Source: Glutamicibacter sp. MNS18
GTDB lineage: Bacteria; Actinomycetota; Actinomycetes; Actinomycetales; Micrococcaceae
Length of the DNA: 64,000 nucleotides
NCBI RefSeq assembly: GCF_026107515.2
Contig: NZ_JAPCHW010000003.1
Span: 248,001-312,000 of the forward strand
Direction: 5' to 3'
Every line of letters begins with the position of its first letter. The stretch's first letter is position 1. The position numbers were made by a program, and so were the translations under genes. Shown one piece after another: positions 35,015-46,855 of this stretch. The notes beneath the pieces are model-generated. The model saw only the letters and a list, made by a program, of their open reading frames with translations. It was not told where the DNA came from and made no database searches.

Positions 35015-36136
35015 GTGAGCTCGCATTACGAGACGCTGGGTGTCGAGAAGGACGCTACGCAACAACAAATCAAGAGCGCCTATCGCAAACTGGCCCGCAA
35101 GCTGCACCCGGATGTGAACCCGGGTGAGGATGCCGCGGAAAAATTCAAGTTGGTGACCCGCGCCTACGAAGTGCTCTCCGATGAGTCCAAGCGTGCGAAC
35201 TACGACGCGACCGGCGATGAGAACGGCAACGGCCAGCCCGGCTTCGGTGGTGGCGGATTCGGTGGATTCGGGGACATCTTCGAGCAGTTCTTCGGCGGAG
35301 CCGGCGGCGGCCAGGGACCGGCGCCACGCACCCAGCGCGGCCGTGACGCGCTGATCACCGTCACCATCGACCTGGAAGACGCGGTCAAGGGCACCGTCTA
35401 CCCGCTGGAGATGGAAACCGCGGTGGTCTGCAAGTCCTGCAACGGCTCCTGCTGCCGCGAGGGCAGCAGCCCGGTCACCTGCACCATCTGCCGCGGGCAG
35501 GGCCAAGTGCAGCGCCCGGTCCGTTCCTTCCTGGGCCAGATGATGACCGTGGAGACCTGTGCCGCCTGCCGCGGCTACGGCACCACCATCCCGGACCCCT
35601 GCCTGGAGTGCAACGGCGAAGGCCGGGTACGCGAACACGTGTCCAAGCAGCTGAACGTGCCCGCCGGCGTCGCCTCGGGCACCCGGATCCAGCTGCGTGA
35701 CCAGGGTGAGGCCGGCCCCGGCGGCGGACCCAACGGTGACCTGTTTGTCGAGATCGAGGTGCGCCGCCACAAGGTCTTCGAACGCGCGCAGAACGACCTG
35801 CACGCCAAGATGAGCATCCCGATGACCGCCGCTGCGCTGGGCTGCGAACTGAAACTCGATACCTTCGACGGGCAGCAGTCCGTCCAGGTTGAGGCCGGGG
35901 CGCAGGACGGCCAGACGGTGACCATCCCCGAACTCGGTGTGCCGCGGTTGCGCGGCGGCAAGCGCGGGGACATCATCGTGCACCTGAGCGTGGAGACTCC
36001 CACCAAACTCGATGCGGCCCAGCGTGAGCTGCTCGAGCAGCTGGCCAAGTTGCGCGGCGAGGAATTTGCCGCCGGCCAGGTGGAGCACTCCGGGGGGATG
36101 TTCTCCCGGTTGCGCGACAAGCTCGGCCAGCGCTAG
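35015..36136 (+). CDS. dnaJ: Chaperone DnaJ (DnaJ2 type)
   Basis: 373-residue type I J-protein, co-chaperone of DnaK. J domain at residues 1-68 with HPD in KLHPDVNPG; Gly/Phe-rich linker (about 72-110); zinc-finger domain with four cysteine pairs (CKSC, CTIC, CAAC, CLEC); C-terminal substrate-binding domain. The first zinc repeat is CKSCNGSC rather than CxxCxGxG. The start is GTG 35015 after GAAAGGACACG; an in-frame upstream start would overlap the end of hrcA and is unlikely. Second gene of the hrcA unit. Confidence 0.95.
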   Translation: MSSHYETLGVEKDATQQQIKSAYRKLARKLHPDVNPGEDAAEKFKLVTRAYEVLSDESKRANYDATGDENGNGQPGFGGGGFGGFGDIFEQFFGGAGGGQGPAPRTQRGRDALITVTIDLEDAVKGTVYPLEMETAVVCKSCNGSCCREGSSPVTCTICRGQGQVQRPVRSFLGQMMTVETCAACRGYGTTIPDPCLECNGEGRVREHVSKQLNVPAGVASGTRIQLRDQGEAGPGGGPNGDLFVEIEVRRHKVFERAQNDLHAKMSIPMTAAALGCELKLDTFDGQQSVQVEAGAQDGQTVTIPELGVPRLRGGKRGDIIVHLSVETPTKLDAAQRELLEQLAKLRGEEFAAGQVEHSGGMFSRLRDKLGQR

Positions 36137-36139
36137 GCG

Positions 36140-36913
36140 ATGAGCAACCACAGCTTCGTGATCGAGGCGCAGCTGGCCGCCACGGCGCAGCCCGGCGACC
36201 GGCTGCGCATCGAAGGCACCGAGGCCCATCATGCGGTGAACGTCAAGCGGGTGCGCAGCGGTGAACGGCTGGATCTGCTCAACGGGCAGGGCCGCCGCGT
36301 GGTCATCGAGGTGATCGGCACCGACAAGCAGGGCATGGATGTCCAGGTCCTGGAGATCGTCGACGAGGCACCGCCGGCGCATCCCATCGGCCTGATCCAG
36401 GCCCTGGCGAAGTCCGACCGCGACCTGCAGGCCGTGGAGGCCGGGGTCGAATTGGGTATCAGCGCGGTGCGGCCCTGGCAGGCCGATCGGTCGATTGCGC
36501 GCTGGAGCGCTGGCAAAACCGAGAAGGCCCTGGCCAAGTGGCGGGCGCAGGTGCGCAGCGCACAGAAGCAATCGCGGCGCAGCTTCGAACCGATCGTGCA
36601 CGAACCGCTGAACAGCAAGTCGCTGGCCCGGGAAGTTCAGGGCCTGGTGAACGGCGGCGAGCTGGTGCTGGTCATGCACGAGGCGGCCGACACCCCGCTG
36701 GGACAACTCGTGGATAACTGGCGGCAAGGGCAACAGTCCCCGGCCGGAGTCTGGATCATCGTGGGTCCCGAAGGCGGGATCAGCGACACCGAGCTGGAGC
36801 AGTTGACCCAGGCCGGGGCCCGGGCGGTGGTGCTCGGTGAGCACGTACTGCGCGCCTCCACCGCCGGTCCGGCCGCAGTGGTGCTGGTGCGCCACCTGCT
36901 GGGGGACATCTAG
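36140..36913 (+). CDS. rsmE: 16S rRNA (uracil1498-N3)-methyltransferase
   Basis: 257-residue SPOUT methyltransferase modifying U1498 of 16S rRNA. The N-terminal PUA-like part holds GTEAHHAVNVKRVRSGERL; the C-terminal knot has IVGPEGGISDTELEQLTQAG and LGEHVLRASTAGPAAV, the AdoMet-binding loops. It starts three bases after dnaJ, the usual actinobacterial order, and is followed by a strong terminator. Confidence 0.94.
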   Translation: MSNHSFVIEAQLAATAQPGDRLRIEGTEAHHAVNVKRVRSGERLDLLNGQGRRVVIEVIGTDKQGMDVQVLEIVDEAPPAHPIGLIQALAKSDRDLQAVEAGVELGISAVRPWQADRSIARWSAGKTEKALAKWRAQVRSAQKQSRRSFEPIVHEPLNSKSLAREVQGLVNGGELVLVMHEAADTPLGQLVDNWRQGQQSPAGVWIIVGPEGGISDTELEQLTQAGARAVVLGEHVLRASTAGPAAVVLVRHLLGDI

Positions 36914-36929
36914 CAGGAAGCGCGCAAGA

Positions 36930-36970
36930 CCGGAGGGGCTGTCATCCATAGTGGATGACGGCCCCTCCGG
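36930..36970. terminator. Bidirectional terminator between rsmE and the lipoprotein gene
   Basis: A long stem: CCGGAGGGGC against GCCCCTCCGG, then a T-G pair, then GTCATCCA against TGGATGAC, with a three-base loop. It serves the convergent rsmE and lipoprotein genes. Confidence 0.8.
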
Positions 36971-36987
36971 CATTAAAACGTGGAAGT

Positions 36988-37914
36988 CTAGCGGACCTCG
37001 AACATGCTGGTGACCCGGGCGATCTTGTCCTGGGATCCGGAGTTCTGCCCCCAGAGGGTGATCCGGTACTCACCCGGCGCCAACGTAAGGTCGCGGGTGA
37101 ACGAGCCGTCCTCGGCTACCTCGGTCGGGTTGATGCGTTCCACTTCGTCGATCGGCGCCCAGTCATTCGAAGCGGTACCCTTCTCCAGCTGGTAGTAGAT
37201 GCCATCGCTGAAGCTGATCGAGCGCCCATTGAGCTTGACGGTCCCGGAGGCGGTCTCCACCCCGTTTTGCGGGTCGATGATCCAGATCGGGGCCATCAGG
37301 CTGGCATCGCGTTGGTATTCGGATTCCAGGCGGAAGTCATTGAACACGGTGGCGTTGGTGGACCCGTCCACCAACAGGCGCAACCGGGGGGTGGTTCCGT
37401 TGGCCAGCAACCCGGCGTTGGCTGCGGCAGCGGTGCCGGTGAACACCAACTGCTGGATGCTGCGCCGGGCCAGGCCCTCGTCGAGTTTGGCGCTGAAAAC
37501 CCGCTGCGGCAGGTCCAGGGTGATCACGTTGTCGGCGCTGATCGACACCCCGATATCGTTGCTGGGTTTCAGGTAGGTGAACCAGCCTTCCTTGCCCGGT
37601 TCGCCATTGAGCAGATAGGTCACGGCATCGGTGACCGGGTCCCCGCTGGATTGGGTATTGGCGTACTCGCGGTAGAGGTACACGCCGTCGTTATTGGCCT
37701 GCATCCAGTAGACCGGAACCATTTCCTTATCCGAGAGTTTCTCCACTCCGTCGGACGCCGCCGGAAGCCGTGCCGCGGCACTGGCGGCGCTTTCGGGCAT
37801 ACGGTGCTCTTCCTCGTGCGTCGCGGCGCCACAGCCAACAGCCACGGCAAGGCCAACGGCCACTACCGCGGCCGTGATACGCCGTGACGTCCACCCTGCA
37901 AGCAATCCAAACAC
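36988..37914 (-). CDS. GerMN/Gmad2-domain lipoprotein
   Basis: 308 residues. The N-terminus has a signal sequence with lipobox AVGC, so Cys28 is probably lipidated and the protein sits outside the membrane. The middle part (about 60-190) fits the GerMN domain (DPVTDAVTYLLNGEPGKEGW) and the C-terminal 100 residues fit the immunoglobulin-like Gmad2 domain (APIWIIDPQNGVETASG). Such proteins occur in non-spore-formers too; the role is unknown. Transcribed divergently from phoH across a 265-base AT-rich gap that otherwise shows no gene. Confidence 0.85.
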   Translation of the reverse strand: MFGLLAGWTSRRITAAVVAVGLAVAVGCGAATHEEEHRMPESAASAAARLPAASDGVEKLSDKEMVPVYWMQANNDGVYLYREYANTQSSGDPVTDAVTYLLNGEPGKEGWFTYLKPSNDIGVSISADNVITLDLPQRVFSAKLDEGLARRSIQQLVFTGTAAAANAGLLANGTTPRLRLLVDGSTNATVFNDFRLESEYQRDASLMAPIWIIDPQNGVETASGTVKLNGRSISFSDGIYYQLEKGTASNDWAPIDEVERINPTEVAEDGSFTRDLTLAPGEYRITLWGQNSGSQDKIARVTSMFEVR

Positions 37915-38123
37915 CTATCCATTCAACCCTAAATGTGACGCGGAACTCATGGGTAACATATGTTCCGCGCTAAAAACCTTGCCACATCCACCTGAATGGA
38001 TCGGGCCAAAACCACCCAGAATCCAGATCTGTAACCAAATCTATATGTTCATTTACATGACAAAACACGGGTTTTTGTGGCGAAACGGGAATAGCTCCCA
38101 CAGCACGCGGCGTTGTCGATAGA

Positions 38124-38139
38124 CTAGGACAAATCCTAG
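38124..38139. promoter_or_regulatory. Inverted repeat at the phoH promoter
   Basis: CTAGGA-CAAA-TCCTAG, a perfect 6-4-6 inverted repeat that overlaps a possible -10 box TAGACT (38120-38125). Its position suggests an operator; no regulator can be named. Confidence 0.4.
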
Positions 38140-38179
38140 AAACCCGTCGTCCAAGCCTAAAAGGGGCCCTAAGCACCGT

Positions 38180-39205
38180 ATGCAGGTTGAAACAAACCCG
38201 ATGCCGACCGAATCCGATCGTGCCTCCTTGACAGTTACCTTTGACCATGCCGAGCACATGATTTCCACGCTGGGTCCCAATGACGAGTTGTTGCGGATCC
38301 TCACCGGCGCCTTCCCCGGCGTGGAATTGCGCCCCGCCGACTCCCGTTTGACCCTGTTGGGCGAGGCCAAGCAGGTCCGCCGCGCGCAACGGGTGCTGGA
38401 GGAGGCACGCAGCCTGGCCGGCCGCGGTGCGCGGATGAGCGTGGAGACCATCGAACAGATCATCCGCATGGTCTCCGGCGGGAACACGGAAACCTCCGAC
38501 GTGCTGGGACTGAAGATCCTGTCCGGGCGCGGCAAGTCCATTCGCCCCAAGACCGTTAACCAGAAGACCTATGTGGATGCGATCGATGATTCGACCATCA
38601 CCTTCGGGATCGGCCCGGCAGGTACCGGCAAGACGTTCCTGGCCATGGCCAAGGCGGTCGCCGCGCTGCAGGACAAGCAGGTGAACCGGATCATCCTGAC
38701 CCGCCCTGCCGTCGAAGCGGGGGAGAAGCTCGGTTTCCTGCCCGGCACGCTCAGCGAGAAGATCGACCCGTACCTGCGCCCGCTCTATGATGCGCTGCAC
38801 GACATGGTTGATCCCGAATCCATCCCGCGCCTGCTGGAAGCCGGCACCATCGAGGTCGCCCCGCTGGCCTATATGCGCGGACGCACGCTCAATGACGCCT
38901 TCGTGATCCTGGACGAGGCGCAGAACACCACCGCGGAACAGATGAAGATGTTCCTCACCCGTCTGGGCTTCGGCTCCAAGATGGTGGTCACCGGGGATAT
39001 CACCCAGGTGGACCTGCCGGGCAACGCCGCCTCGGGGCTGCGCGTGGTCACCGAGGTCCTCGAGGGCATCGATGACATCACGGTCTGCCAGCTGGACGCC
39101 ACGGATGTGGTGCGCCACCGGTTGATCGCCGATATCGTCTCGGCCTACGACCGCTGGGACGCAAGCCAACGCAAGGATTCGACCCGTGGACGGCGCAGCA
39201 AATGA
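38180..39205 (+). CDS. phoH: PhoH-like ATPase
   Basis: 341-residue cytoplasmic P-loop ATPase, probably an RNA helicase or RNA-remodelling protein given its pairing with ybeY. A KH-like N-terminal region ([18 protein letters not shown]), Walker [16 protein letters not shown] (about 150-164), Walker [12 protein letters not shown] and [12 protein letters not shown] are present. AAAAGGGG precedes the ATG at some distance. Overlaps ybeY by 4 bases. Confidence 0.94.
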   Translation: MQVETNPMPTESDRASLTVTFDHAEHMISTLGPNDELLRILTGAFPGVELRPADSRLTLLGEAKQVRRAQRVLEEARSLAGRGARMSVETIEQIIRMVSGGNTETSDVLGLKILSGRGKSIRPKTVNQKTYVDAIDDSTITFGIGPAGTGKTFLAMAKAVAALQDKQVNRIILTRPAVEAGEKLGFLPGTLSEKIDPYLRPLYDALHDMVDPESIPRLLEAGTIEVAPLAYMRGRTLNDAFVILDEAQNTTAEQMKMFLTRLGFGSKMVVTGDITQVDLPGNAASGLRVVTEVLEGIDDITVCQLDATDVVRHRLIADIVSAYDRWDASQRKDSTRGRRSK

Positions 39206-39675
39206 GTATTGAGGTCAACAACGAAACCGACTACGAGATCGAGCTGGCCGCGGTCGAGAAGCTCTCACGTTTCGTCCTGGAAACCATGTTCCTGCACCCC
39301 ACTACCGAGGTGTCGATCGTGTTCCTTGACGAGGCGGCCATGAGTGACTTGCACGTGGAATGGATGGACCTGGAAGGTCCCACCGACGTGATGAGCTTCC
39401 CGATGGACGAACTGCGTCCGGGTTCGCTGGGCAAACCCTCCGAAAGCGGGATCCTTGGCGATATCGTGATCTGCCCGTCGGTGGCCGCCGCCCAGGCGAA
39501 GAAGGGCGGGCACTCCTTTGACGACGAGGTGCTGCTGCTGACCACCCACGGCCTGCTGCACCTGATGGGCTTCGACCATGAGGAAGAGGAAGAGAAAACC
39601 GAGATGTTCGGGATCCAACGCCAGCTGCTCGAGTCCTTCCTCGGCCGCCCGGCCCCGAAGGAGACGGTGGAATAG
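39202..39675 (+). CDS. ybeY: Endoribonuclease YbeY
   Basis: 157-residue metal-dependent RNase acting in 16S rRNA maturation and ribosome quality control. The zinc motif HGLLHLMGFDH lies at about residues 112-122; upstream is EWMDLEGPTDVMSFPMDE, also conserved. Starts inside the phoH stop (ATGA) and ends three bases before the CNNM/CorC gene: one tightly packed operon. Confidence 0.96.
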   Translation: MSIEVNNETDYEIELAAVEKLSRFVLETMFLHPTTEVSIVFLDEAAMSDLHVEWMDLEGPTDVMSFPMDELRPGSLGKPSESGILGDIVICPSVAAAQAKKGGHSFDDEVLLLTTHGLLHLMGFDHEEEEEKTEMFGIQRQLLESFLGRPAPKETVE

Positions 39676-39678
39676 CCG

Positions 39679-40968
39679 GTGATCACGGTCCTAGTCATCG
39701 CCGCCCTGGTCTTCATGGCCTCCGCGGCGGTTCTCACGGCAGCGGATTCCGCCTTCTACGCACTGAGTCGGCACGCTGCGGAAAAACTGCGCGTCGAGGC
39801 CCGCTCCAAGGCGCTGGGCAAGATCCTGGAGGACACCGGCACCCACGCCCAGTCGATCCGTTTCTGGCGGATCTGGTTCGAAACGGCCTCGGCGGTGGCC
39901 ATCGCCCTGGTCTACTCGCTGCTACTGGAGAACATCTGGCTCACCGGCCTGTTCGCCACCATCACCATGGCCGGACTGGGATTCGTCCTTGTCTCGGTCT
40001 CCCCGCGGCGCTACGGGCAGGCCAACGCCGCCACGGTGGTGCGTTTCACGGCCCCGCTGGTACGCACCCTGCGCTTGCTGCTGGGGCCGGTCACCAACTG
40101 GTTGGCCTCCATCGGCACCGCGCTCTCGCCCTCGGCGGCCAACCACCAGTCCGGCTACCTGGACAAGGACCGGCTGCGCGACATCGTGGACCGTGCCAGT
40201 GAGGGCACGGATCTGGAGGAGGAATCCGCGGAACTGATCTCCTCGGTCATGGACCTGGAGGAAACCAACGTCCGGGCCGTCATGGTGCCGCGCACCGAGA
40301 TGGTCTACTTCGATTCCGATACCACCATCCACCGGGCCCTGGACCTGTTCATGGCCTCGGGCTTCTCACGTATCCCGCTGGCCGGGGAGGACTCCGATGA
40401 CCTGCAGGGAGTGATCTACCTCAAGGACCTGATCCGCGAGGTCCACGGTCTGCAACAGGCCTCGAACCTCTCCGAGCTGGCCCGGCCGATCCGCTTCGTC
40501 CCCGAATCCAAGAATGCCGCCGAATTGCTGCAGGAACTGCAGCAGGAAGCCATCCATTTGGCGATCGTCGTCGACGAGTACGGCGGTACCGCCGGTTTGG
40601 TGACCCTGGAGGACCTGATCGAGGAGATCGTCGGTGAGATCGACGACGAATACGATCGCACCCGGGTGGACCTGATCGAGAACGAGGACGGTTCCGTGGT
40701 GGTCCAGGCGGTGGCCTCGATTGACGACTTGGCCGACCACTTCGATATCGAGATCGAGGAAGAGGATGTCGATACCGTCGGCGGGTTGCTGTCCAAGACC
40801 CTGGAATCGGTGCCGGTGCTGGGATCGACCGCCGAAACCCACGGGCTGCGGCTGGAAGTCGTATCCCTTGCCGGGCGGCGCAACCGCATCGGCAAAATCC
40901 ATGTAGAGCGCCTCACCCAGAGCGCTTCTGACGATAAAGAAACCACAGAGGAACCAACCCATGGCTGA
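39679..40968 (+). CDS. CNNM/CorC family transporter (hemolysin-like, CBS pair)
   Basis: 429-residue protein with a DUF21/CNNM membrane domain of about four helices (residues 1-150), a pair of CBS domains (about 195-310, [20 protein letters not shown] and [20 protein letters not shown]) and the C-terminal CorC_HlyC domain (about 325-410, [13 protein letters not shown]). Family members are linked to magnesium or cobalt efflux; older annotations say hemolysin. Start GTG 39679. It overlaps era by 8 bases. Confidence 0.92.
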   Translation: MITVLVIAALVFMASAAVLTAADSAFYALSRHAAEKLRVEARSKALGKILEDTGTHAQSIRFWRIWFETASAVAIALVYSLLLENIWLTGLFATITMAGLGFVLVSVSPRRYGQANAATVVRFTAPLVRTLRLLLGPVTNWLASIGTALSPSAANHQSGYLDKDRLRDIVDRASEGTDLEEESAELISSVMDLEETNVRAVMVPRTEMVYFDSDTTIHRALDLFMASGFSRIPLAGEDSDDLQGVIYLKDLIREVHGLQQASNLSELARPIRFVPESKNAAELLQELQQEAIHLAIVVDEYGGTAGLVTLEDLIEEIVGEIDDEYDRTRVDLIENEDGSVVVQAVASIDDLADHFDIEIEEEDVDTVGGLLSKTLESVPVLGSTAETHGLRLEVVSLAGRRNRIGKIHVERLTQSASDDKETTEEPTHG

Positions 40969-41923
40969 AAAGAACATCCTGCCGGTCACCGGCCAGTGGC
41001 CCGAGAACTTCCGTTCCGGATTCACCTCCTTCGTCGGACGGCCCAACGCCGGCAAGTCCACGCTGACCAACGCGCTGGTCGGGCAGAAGATCGCCATCAC
41101 CTCGGCCAAGCCGCAAACCACCCGCCATACCATTCGCGGGATCGTGCACCGGGAGGATGCCCAGCTGGTGCTGGTGGACACCCCCGGGTTGCACCGTCCG
41201 CGGACCCTGCTGGGCCAGCGGCTCAACGACCTGGTCGCCGAGACGCTCTCCGAGGTGGACGCGATCGGTTTCTGCATCCCGGCCAATGAGAAGATCGGCC
41301 CCGGAGACCGGTTCATTGCCGCGCAGCTGGCCCAGTTGCAGCGCAAGCCGATTATCGCGCTGGTCACCAAGGCCGACCTGGTGGACCGCGAGGCGTTGGC
41401 CGCCCAGCTGATCGCCGTGACCGAATTGGGCAGCGAGAGCTTCGGCCCGGACGGGTTCGCGGCCATCGTCCCGGTCAGCGCGGTCAAGGACTTCCAGGTG
41501 GAGCAGGTGGCCAACGTGCTGGCCGAGAACATGCCTGCGGGCCCGCCGCTGTACCCGGATGGGGAGCTGACCGACGAACCCGAATCCGTGATGGTCGCCG
41601 AGCTGGTGCGCGAAGCCGCCCTGGAGGGGGTACGCGACGAGTTGCCGCACTCGCTGGCCGTGGTCGTGGAGGAGATGGTGGCCCGCGAAGGCCGCTCCGA
41701 GGACAACCCGCTGATCGACATCCACGTCAGCCTGTATGTCGAACGCCCCAGCCAGAAGGCGATCGTGATCGGCAAGGGTGGATCACGACTGCGTGAGGTC
41801 GGGACCAACGCCCGCAAGGGTATCGAGAAGCTGCTGGGCACCAAGGTCTACCTCGACCTGCATGTGAAGGTCGCCAAGGACTGGCAGCGCGACCCGAAGC
41901 AGCTGGGCCGCCTGGGCTTCTAG
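40961..41923 (+). CDS. era: GTPase Era
   Basis: 320-residue ribosome-assembly GTPase that binds the 3' end of 16S rRNA. GTPase motifs: [31 protein letters not shown]-terminal KH domain with [19 protein letters not shown]. The start overlaps the end of the CNNM/CorC gene by eight bases. Last gene of the phoH-ybeY-CNNM-era operon; it converges on the monooxygenase gene. Confidence 0.96.
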   Translation: MAEKNILPVTGQWPENFRSGFTSFVGRPNAGKSTLTNALVGQKIAITSAKPQTTRHTIRGIVHREDAQLVLVDTPGLHRPRTLLGQRLNDLVAETLSEVDAIGFCIPANEKIGPGDRFIAAQLAQLQRKPIIALVTKADLVDREALAAQLIAVTELGSESFGPDGFAAIVPVSAVKDFQVEQVANVLAENMPAGPPLYPDGELTDEPESVMVAELVREAALEGVRDELPHSLAVVVEEMVAREGRSEDNPLIDIHVSLYVERPSQKAIVIGKGGSRLREVGTNARKGIEKLLGTKVYLDLHVKVAKDWQRDPKQLGRLGF

Positions 41924-41942
41924 CCGACCGTCCACCGCGCGG

Positions 41943-43121
41943 CTATTTGGCTATCCGCGCACCGATCTGCCGGGCCACCAAACGGTCCACGCCCGGCAGG
42001 TTGGCCGCGGTAAGCACCGCCCGGCGCAGCAGCAGCCGGTAGCGGTTCGCCGGAAGGAAACTTGCCGCCGCGCGCCGGCCCGAGGCCTGCGCGGTGCGGA
42101 CTATCGGGCGCCACCGGTCCCCGAAGGCAGCCAAGGCCCCCGGGATCTGTTCGGGTGTGCCCACAGGATGCAGCTGCCGGGCAAGCTCGACGGCCCCGGC
42201 CAGCGCCAGCGAACCTCCCTGGCCGGCCAGCAGCGACACCGCGCCACCGGCGTCCCCGAGCAGAACGGTATGCCCGCGGTGGAACTGGGGCATCACCACC
42301 TGGGCCACCGCGTCATCGTAGGGGTCCTGCGGGCACAGCCGCAGCAACTGCTCCACCTGGGATCCCAAGCCCCGCAGGTGCCACCGCAACCGCTCGGCGG
42401 TCCCCGGTGGCACTTCCTCCGGCACCGGAGCGGGACGGTAGACCAGGAACACCGCCACCCGGCCGCCGGGCAGCCCGTAGAATCCTGCGGTGCGTCCGAT
42501 GCTGTCGGTGAGCAGGAAGCGTCCGCGGATCCGCCGGTTCATCTCCGGTGCCTGCACGATATAGGCCGCCGCCCGCATGCCCAGATCCCGCAGGTACTGC
42601 TCCTGCCCGCCGAACACCTGCGAACGCACCACGGAGTGCAGCCCGTCGGCACCGATGAGCAGGTCAGCGGTAAACGGCTTGTCCCGTTCGGCACACCAGA
42701 TGGCCATCCCGCCGGCGGTAGGCCGCACCTTCACCGCCGTGCAGCCGTAGCGCAACTGGACCCGGCCGGCCGGCACATCCTCCAGGGATTCGCGCACGGC
42801 GGTTTCCAGCTCCGGGCGCAGCAGGCTGAGCACCTTGCCCCCGACCAGCCGGGAGAACCGCTCGTAGTTGATATGAGCGGTTTCCCGTCCACGGGAATCG
42901 ATGTAGCTGGCCGTTTGGACCCGGTGGGCCACCGCGGCCAGCCGCGGATAGATGCCGATACTTTCGGCGGCCAGGACACCGGGGCCGAAGAAGTCCATCA
43001 TGTAGCCCTCCGGGCGCGGACTCCGGGACCGTTCCAGGACACTGACCTGCCAGCCGGCCAACCCCAGTTGCCGTGCGGCCACCAGCCCGGCGACGCCCGC
43101 GCCGATTATCACAACGTGCAT
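41943..43121 (-). CDS. FAD-dependent monooxygenase
   Basis: 392-residue group A flavoprotein monooxygenase. The FAD fold starts VVIIGAGVAGLVAARQLG with the acidic residue in SVLERS; the second motif is LIGADGLHSVVR, and the GD motif is LLGDAGGAVSLLAGQGGSLA. Substrate unknown. The start chosen is ATG 43121 directly before the first beta strand; the upstream in-frame sequence to 43205 looks like noise. Divergent from the leuA leader, sharing a short promoter region. Confidence 0.87.
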   Translation of the reverse strand: MHVVIIGAGVAGLVAARQLGLAGWQVSVLERSRSPRPEGYMMDFFGPGVLAAESIGIYPRLAAVAHRVQTASYIDSRGRETAHINYERFSRLVGGKVLSLLRPELETAVRESLEDVPAGRVQLRYGCTAVKVRPTAGGMAIWCAERDKPFTADLLIGADGLHSVVRSQVFGGQEQYLRDLGMRAAAYIVQAPEMNRRIRGRFLLTDSIGRTAGFYGLPGGRVAVFLVYRPAPVPEEVPPGTAERLRWHLRGLGSQVEQLLRLCPQDPYDDAVAQVVMPQFHRGHTVLLGDAGGAVSLLAGQGGSLALAGAVELARQLHPVGTPEQIPGALAAFGDRWRPIVRTAQASGRRAAASFLPANRYRLLLRRAVLTAANLPGVDRLVARQIGARIAK

Positions 43122-43258
43122 GATCCACCCGGTTTCCTGGCCCGGCAATAGAATGTGGCCTCCCATTCTTCGCCGTCCACCGCCGGCTGTCCAGTGCCCA
43201 TCCACGGCCTACCGTGACACATTCATGCAACAAGTTCTGCACCCCGGGGACATGGTGT

Positions 43259-43264
43259 TATGCT
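43259..43264 (+). promoter_or_regulatory. Candidate -10 box of the leuA leader transcript
   Basis: TATGCT, seven bases before the GTG of the leader peptide. A TTCTGC at 43235-43240 could be a weak -35 with an 18-base spacer. This would make the leader peptide mRNA leaderless. Confidence 0.45.
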
Positions 43265-43270
43265 CGACAC

Positions 43271-43299
43271 GTGCATTTCGAGCTTCTACTTCTACTTAG

Positions 43300-43327
<28 letters not shown>
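43271..43327 (+). CDS. leuL: leuA leader peptide with five consecutive Leu codons
   Basis: GTG 43271 opens an 18-codon frame reading MHFELLLLLSRCEDPTDR and ending at TAG 43327. Codons 5-9 (43283-43297) are CTT CTA CTT CTA CTT, all Leu and all codons that are rare in this GC-rich genome. That is the hallmark of a ribosome-stalling leader that senses charged tRNA-Leu. It lies 86 bases before leuA and is followed by inverted repeats able to form alternative structures. No Shine-Dalgarno sequence precedes it; a leaderless start fits the -10 box. Too short for normal gene finders. Confidence 0.85.
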
Positions 43328-45156
<1,829 letters not shown>

Positions 45157-45170
45157 CATCGCAACCGGCC

Positions 45171-45216
45171 GGTGCCGGGGTGCGTATCCAGGATGCAGGA
45201 TACGCACCCCGGCACC
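45171..45216 (+). terminator. Hairpin terminator after leuA
   Basis: A perfect 19-bp stem (45171-45189 against 45198-45216) with an eight-base loop, 15 bases after the leuA stop. No T-tract follows. It separates leuA from recO. Confidence 0.75.
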
Positions 45217-45296
45217 GTGCCGTTAACCGGCGGGATACGGCACGCGACACGGCCTGGTGGCAGGGGCCGGGGACGAAAGGTGAGATAATCATCTGC

Positions 45297-46046
45297 GTGG
45301 CCAGATCAGGATTCGCTTCACGCAGCTACCGCACCCGCGGCATTGTCTTGCGAACCCACAAGCTGGGCGAATCGGATCGGATCATCACCCTGATCACCCC
45401 CACCGGGCTGGTTCGGGCCGTGGCCAAGGGCGTGCGGCGTACCTCCTCGAGGCTTGGGGCCACCCTGGAACCCTTCATGGAAGTCGACGCCCAGGTGGTG
45501 ATCGGCCGCAACCTGCACGTGATCTCGCAGGCGCAACTGCGCACCCCCTACGGGCAGAAGCTAGTCGCCGATTACCCGGCCTACACCGTGGCCACCGCCA
45601 TGGTGGAAACCGCCGAACGGTTGCTGGAAGCCGACGCGGACTCCACGGCGCTGCAGTACCGGTTGCTGCACGGGGCCATCGCGCTGCTGGCCCGCGGCAC
45701 CGTGCCCCCTGGACCGATCCTGGATTCCTATATCCTGCGCGCCCTGTCGATCGCCGGCTGGGCGCCGTCCTTCACCGACTGCATCCGGTGCTCGGCACCC
45801 GGCCCGCACAGCGCATTGCACGTGCAACTCGGGGGAGTGGTCTGCGTCAACTGCCGGCCATCGGGTTCCATCGCACCGCACCCGGTCACCATCGGCTACC
45901 TCCAGGCGTTGCTGGAAGGCGACTGGGATACCGTCGCGGCCACCGGCCCCAAGGCCCGCGACCAGGCGGCGAAGATCGTGGCCAATTACCTGCAATGGCA
46001 CCTGGAGCGTGCCGTGAAGTCCCTACGTCATGTGGAGAGAACATGA
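45297..46046 (+). CDS. recO: DNA repair protein RecO
   Basis: 249-residue RecO of the RecFOR recombination pathway; helps load RecA on SSB-coated DNA. N-terminal OB fold ([20 protein letters not shown]) and a C-terminal zinc-like site (CIRCSAPG and CVNCRPSG, about 161-200). The start is GTG 45297: GATAAT at 45284-45289 sits where a leaderless -10 would be, and AAAGGTGAG is a possible distant ribosome binding site. The upstream extension of the frame is the leuA end and its terminator. Overlaps uppS by 4 bases. Confidence 0.93.
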   Translation: MARSGFASRSYRTRGIVLRTHKLGESDRIITLITPTGLVRAVAKGVRRTSSRLGATLEPFMEVDAQVVIGRNLHVISQAQLRTPYGQKLVADYPAYTVATAMVETAERLLEADADSTALQYRLLHGAIALLARGTVPPGPILDSYILRALSIAGWAPSFTDCIRCSAPGPHSALHVQLGGVVCVNCRPSGSIAPHPVTIGYLQALLEGDWDTVAATGPKARDQAAKIVANYLQWHLERAVKSLRHVERT

Positions 46047-46852
46047 ACAAGCTCGCGCCGATCACCGGTCGCCCCGGGGTGGCCAAACCCTACGCGCACC
46101 CTGAGAATCCTGCGGTACCGCAGATCCCGGCCACGGTGCTACCGCAGCATGTGGCCATAGTGATGGACGGCAACGGCCGCTGGGCGAACCAGCGCGGGCT
46201 GCCGCGCACCGAAGGGCACCGTGCCGGGGAAGCTGCCCTGCTCGATGTGATGGCCGGGGCCGTGGAGTTGGGTATCAAATACGTCTCGGTGTACGCCTTC
46301 TCCACCGAGAACTGGAAGCGCAGCCCCGATGAGGTCCGTTTCCTGATGGGCTTCTCCCGTGATGTGCTGCGCCGGCAACGCGACACCCTGGACTCCTGGG
46401 GGGTGCGCATCCGCTGGGCCGGACGGGAACCCCGGCTGTGGAAGAGCGTGATCAACGAGTTGAAGGCCGCCGAGGAGCTGACCCTGCAGAACCTCGGCTG
46501 CCAGTTGACCATGTGCGTGAACTACGGGGGACGGGCCGAACTGGCCGATGCCATGTCCGCCATGGCCCGGGACGTGTCCTTGGGCAAACTGAAGCCGCAG
46601 GGGATCAGCGAAAGGACCATCGGTCGCTACCTGCATGCCCCCGAGTTGCCGGATGTGGACCTCTTCATGCGCACCTCGGGGGAGCAGCGCACCAGCAACT
46701 TCCTGCTCTGGCAGTCAGCCTACGCCGAAATGGTGTTCCTGGATGAACTGTGGCCAGATGTGGACCGCCGCACGTTGTTCGAGGCGGTGGAGCAGTATGC
46801 CCGCCGGGACCGCCGCTACGGCGGGGCGGTGGACCAACCGGTGAAGGGCTGA
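46043..46852 (+). CDS. uppS: Isoprenyl transferase (undecaprenyl/decaprenyl diphosphate synthase type)
   Basis: 269-residue cis-prenyltransferase making the long-chain lipid carrier for cell-wall synthesis. Catalytic [15 protein letters not shown] (Asp in the diphosphate site, about residues 39-53), then [26 protein letters not shown] and the C-terminal [19 protein letters not shown]. It starts within the recO stop (ATGA). Converges on the hydrolase gene after three bases. Confidence 0.95.
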   Translation: MNKLAPITGRPGVAKPYAHPENPAVPQIPATVLPQHVAIVMDGNGRWANQRGLPRTEGHRAGEAALLDVMAGAVELGIKYVSVYAFSTENWKRSPDEVRFLMGFSRDVLRRQRDTLDSWGVRIRWAGREPRLWKSVINELKAAEELTLQNLGCQLTMCVNYGGRAELADAMSAMARDVSLGKLKPQGISERTIGRYLHAPELPDVDLFMRTSGEQRTSNFLLWQSAYAEMVFLDELWPDVDRRTLFEAVEQYARRDRRYGGAVDQPVKG

Positions 46853-46855
46853 GCC

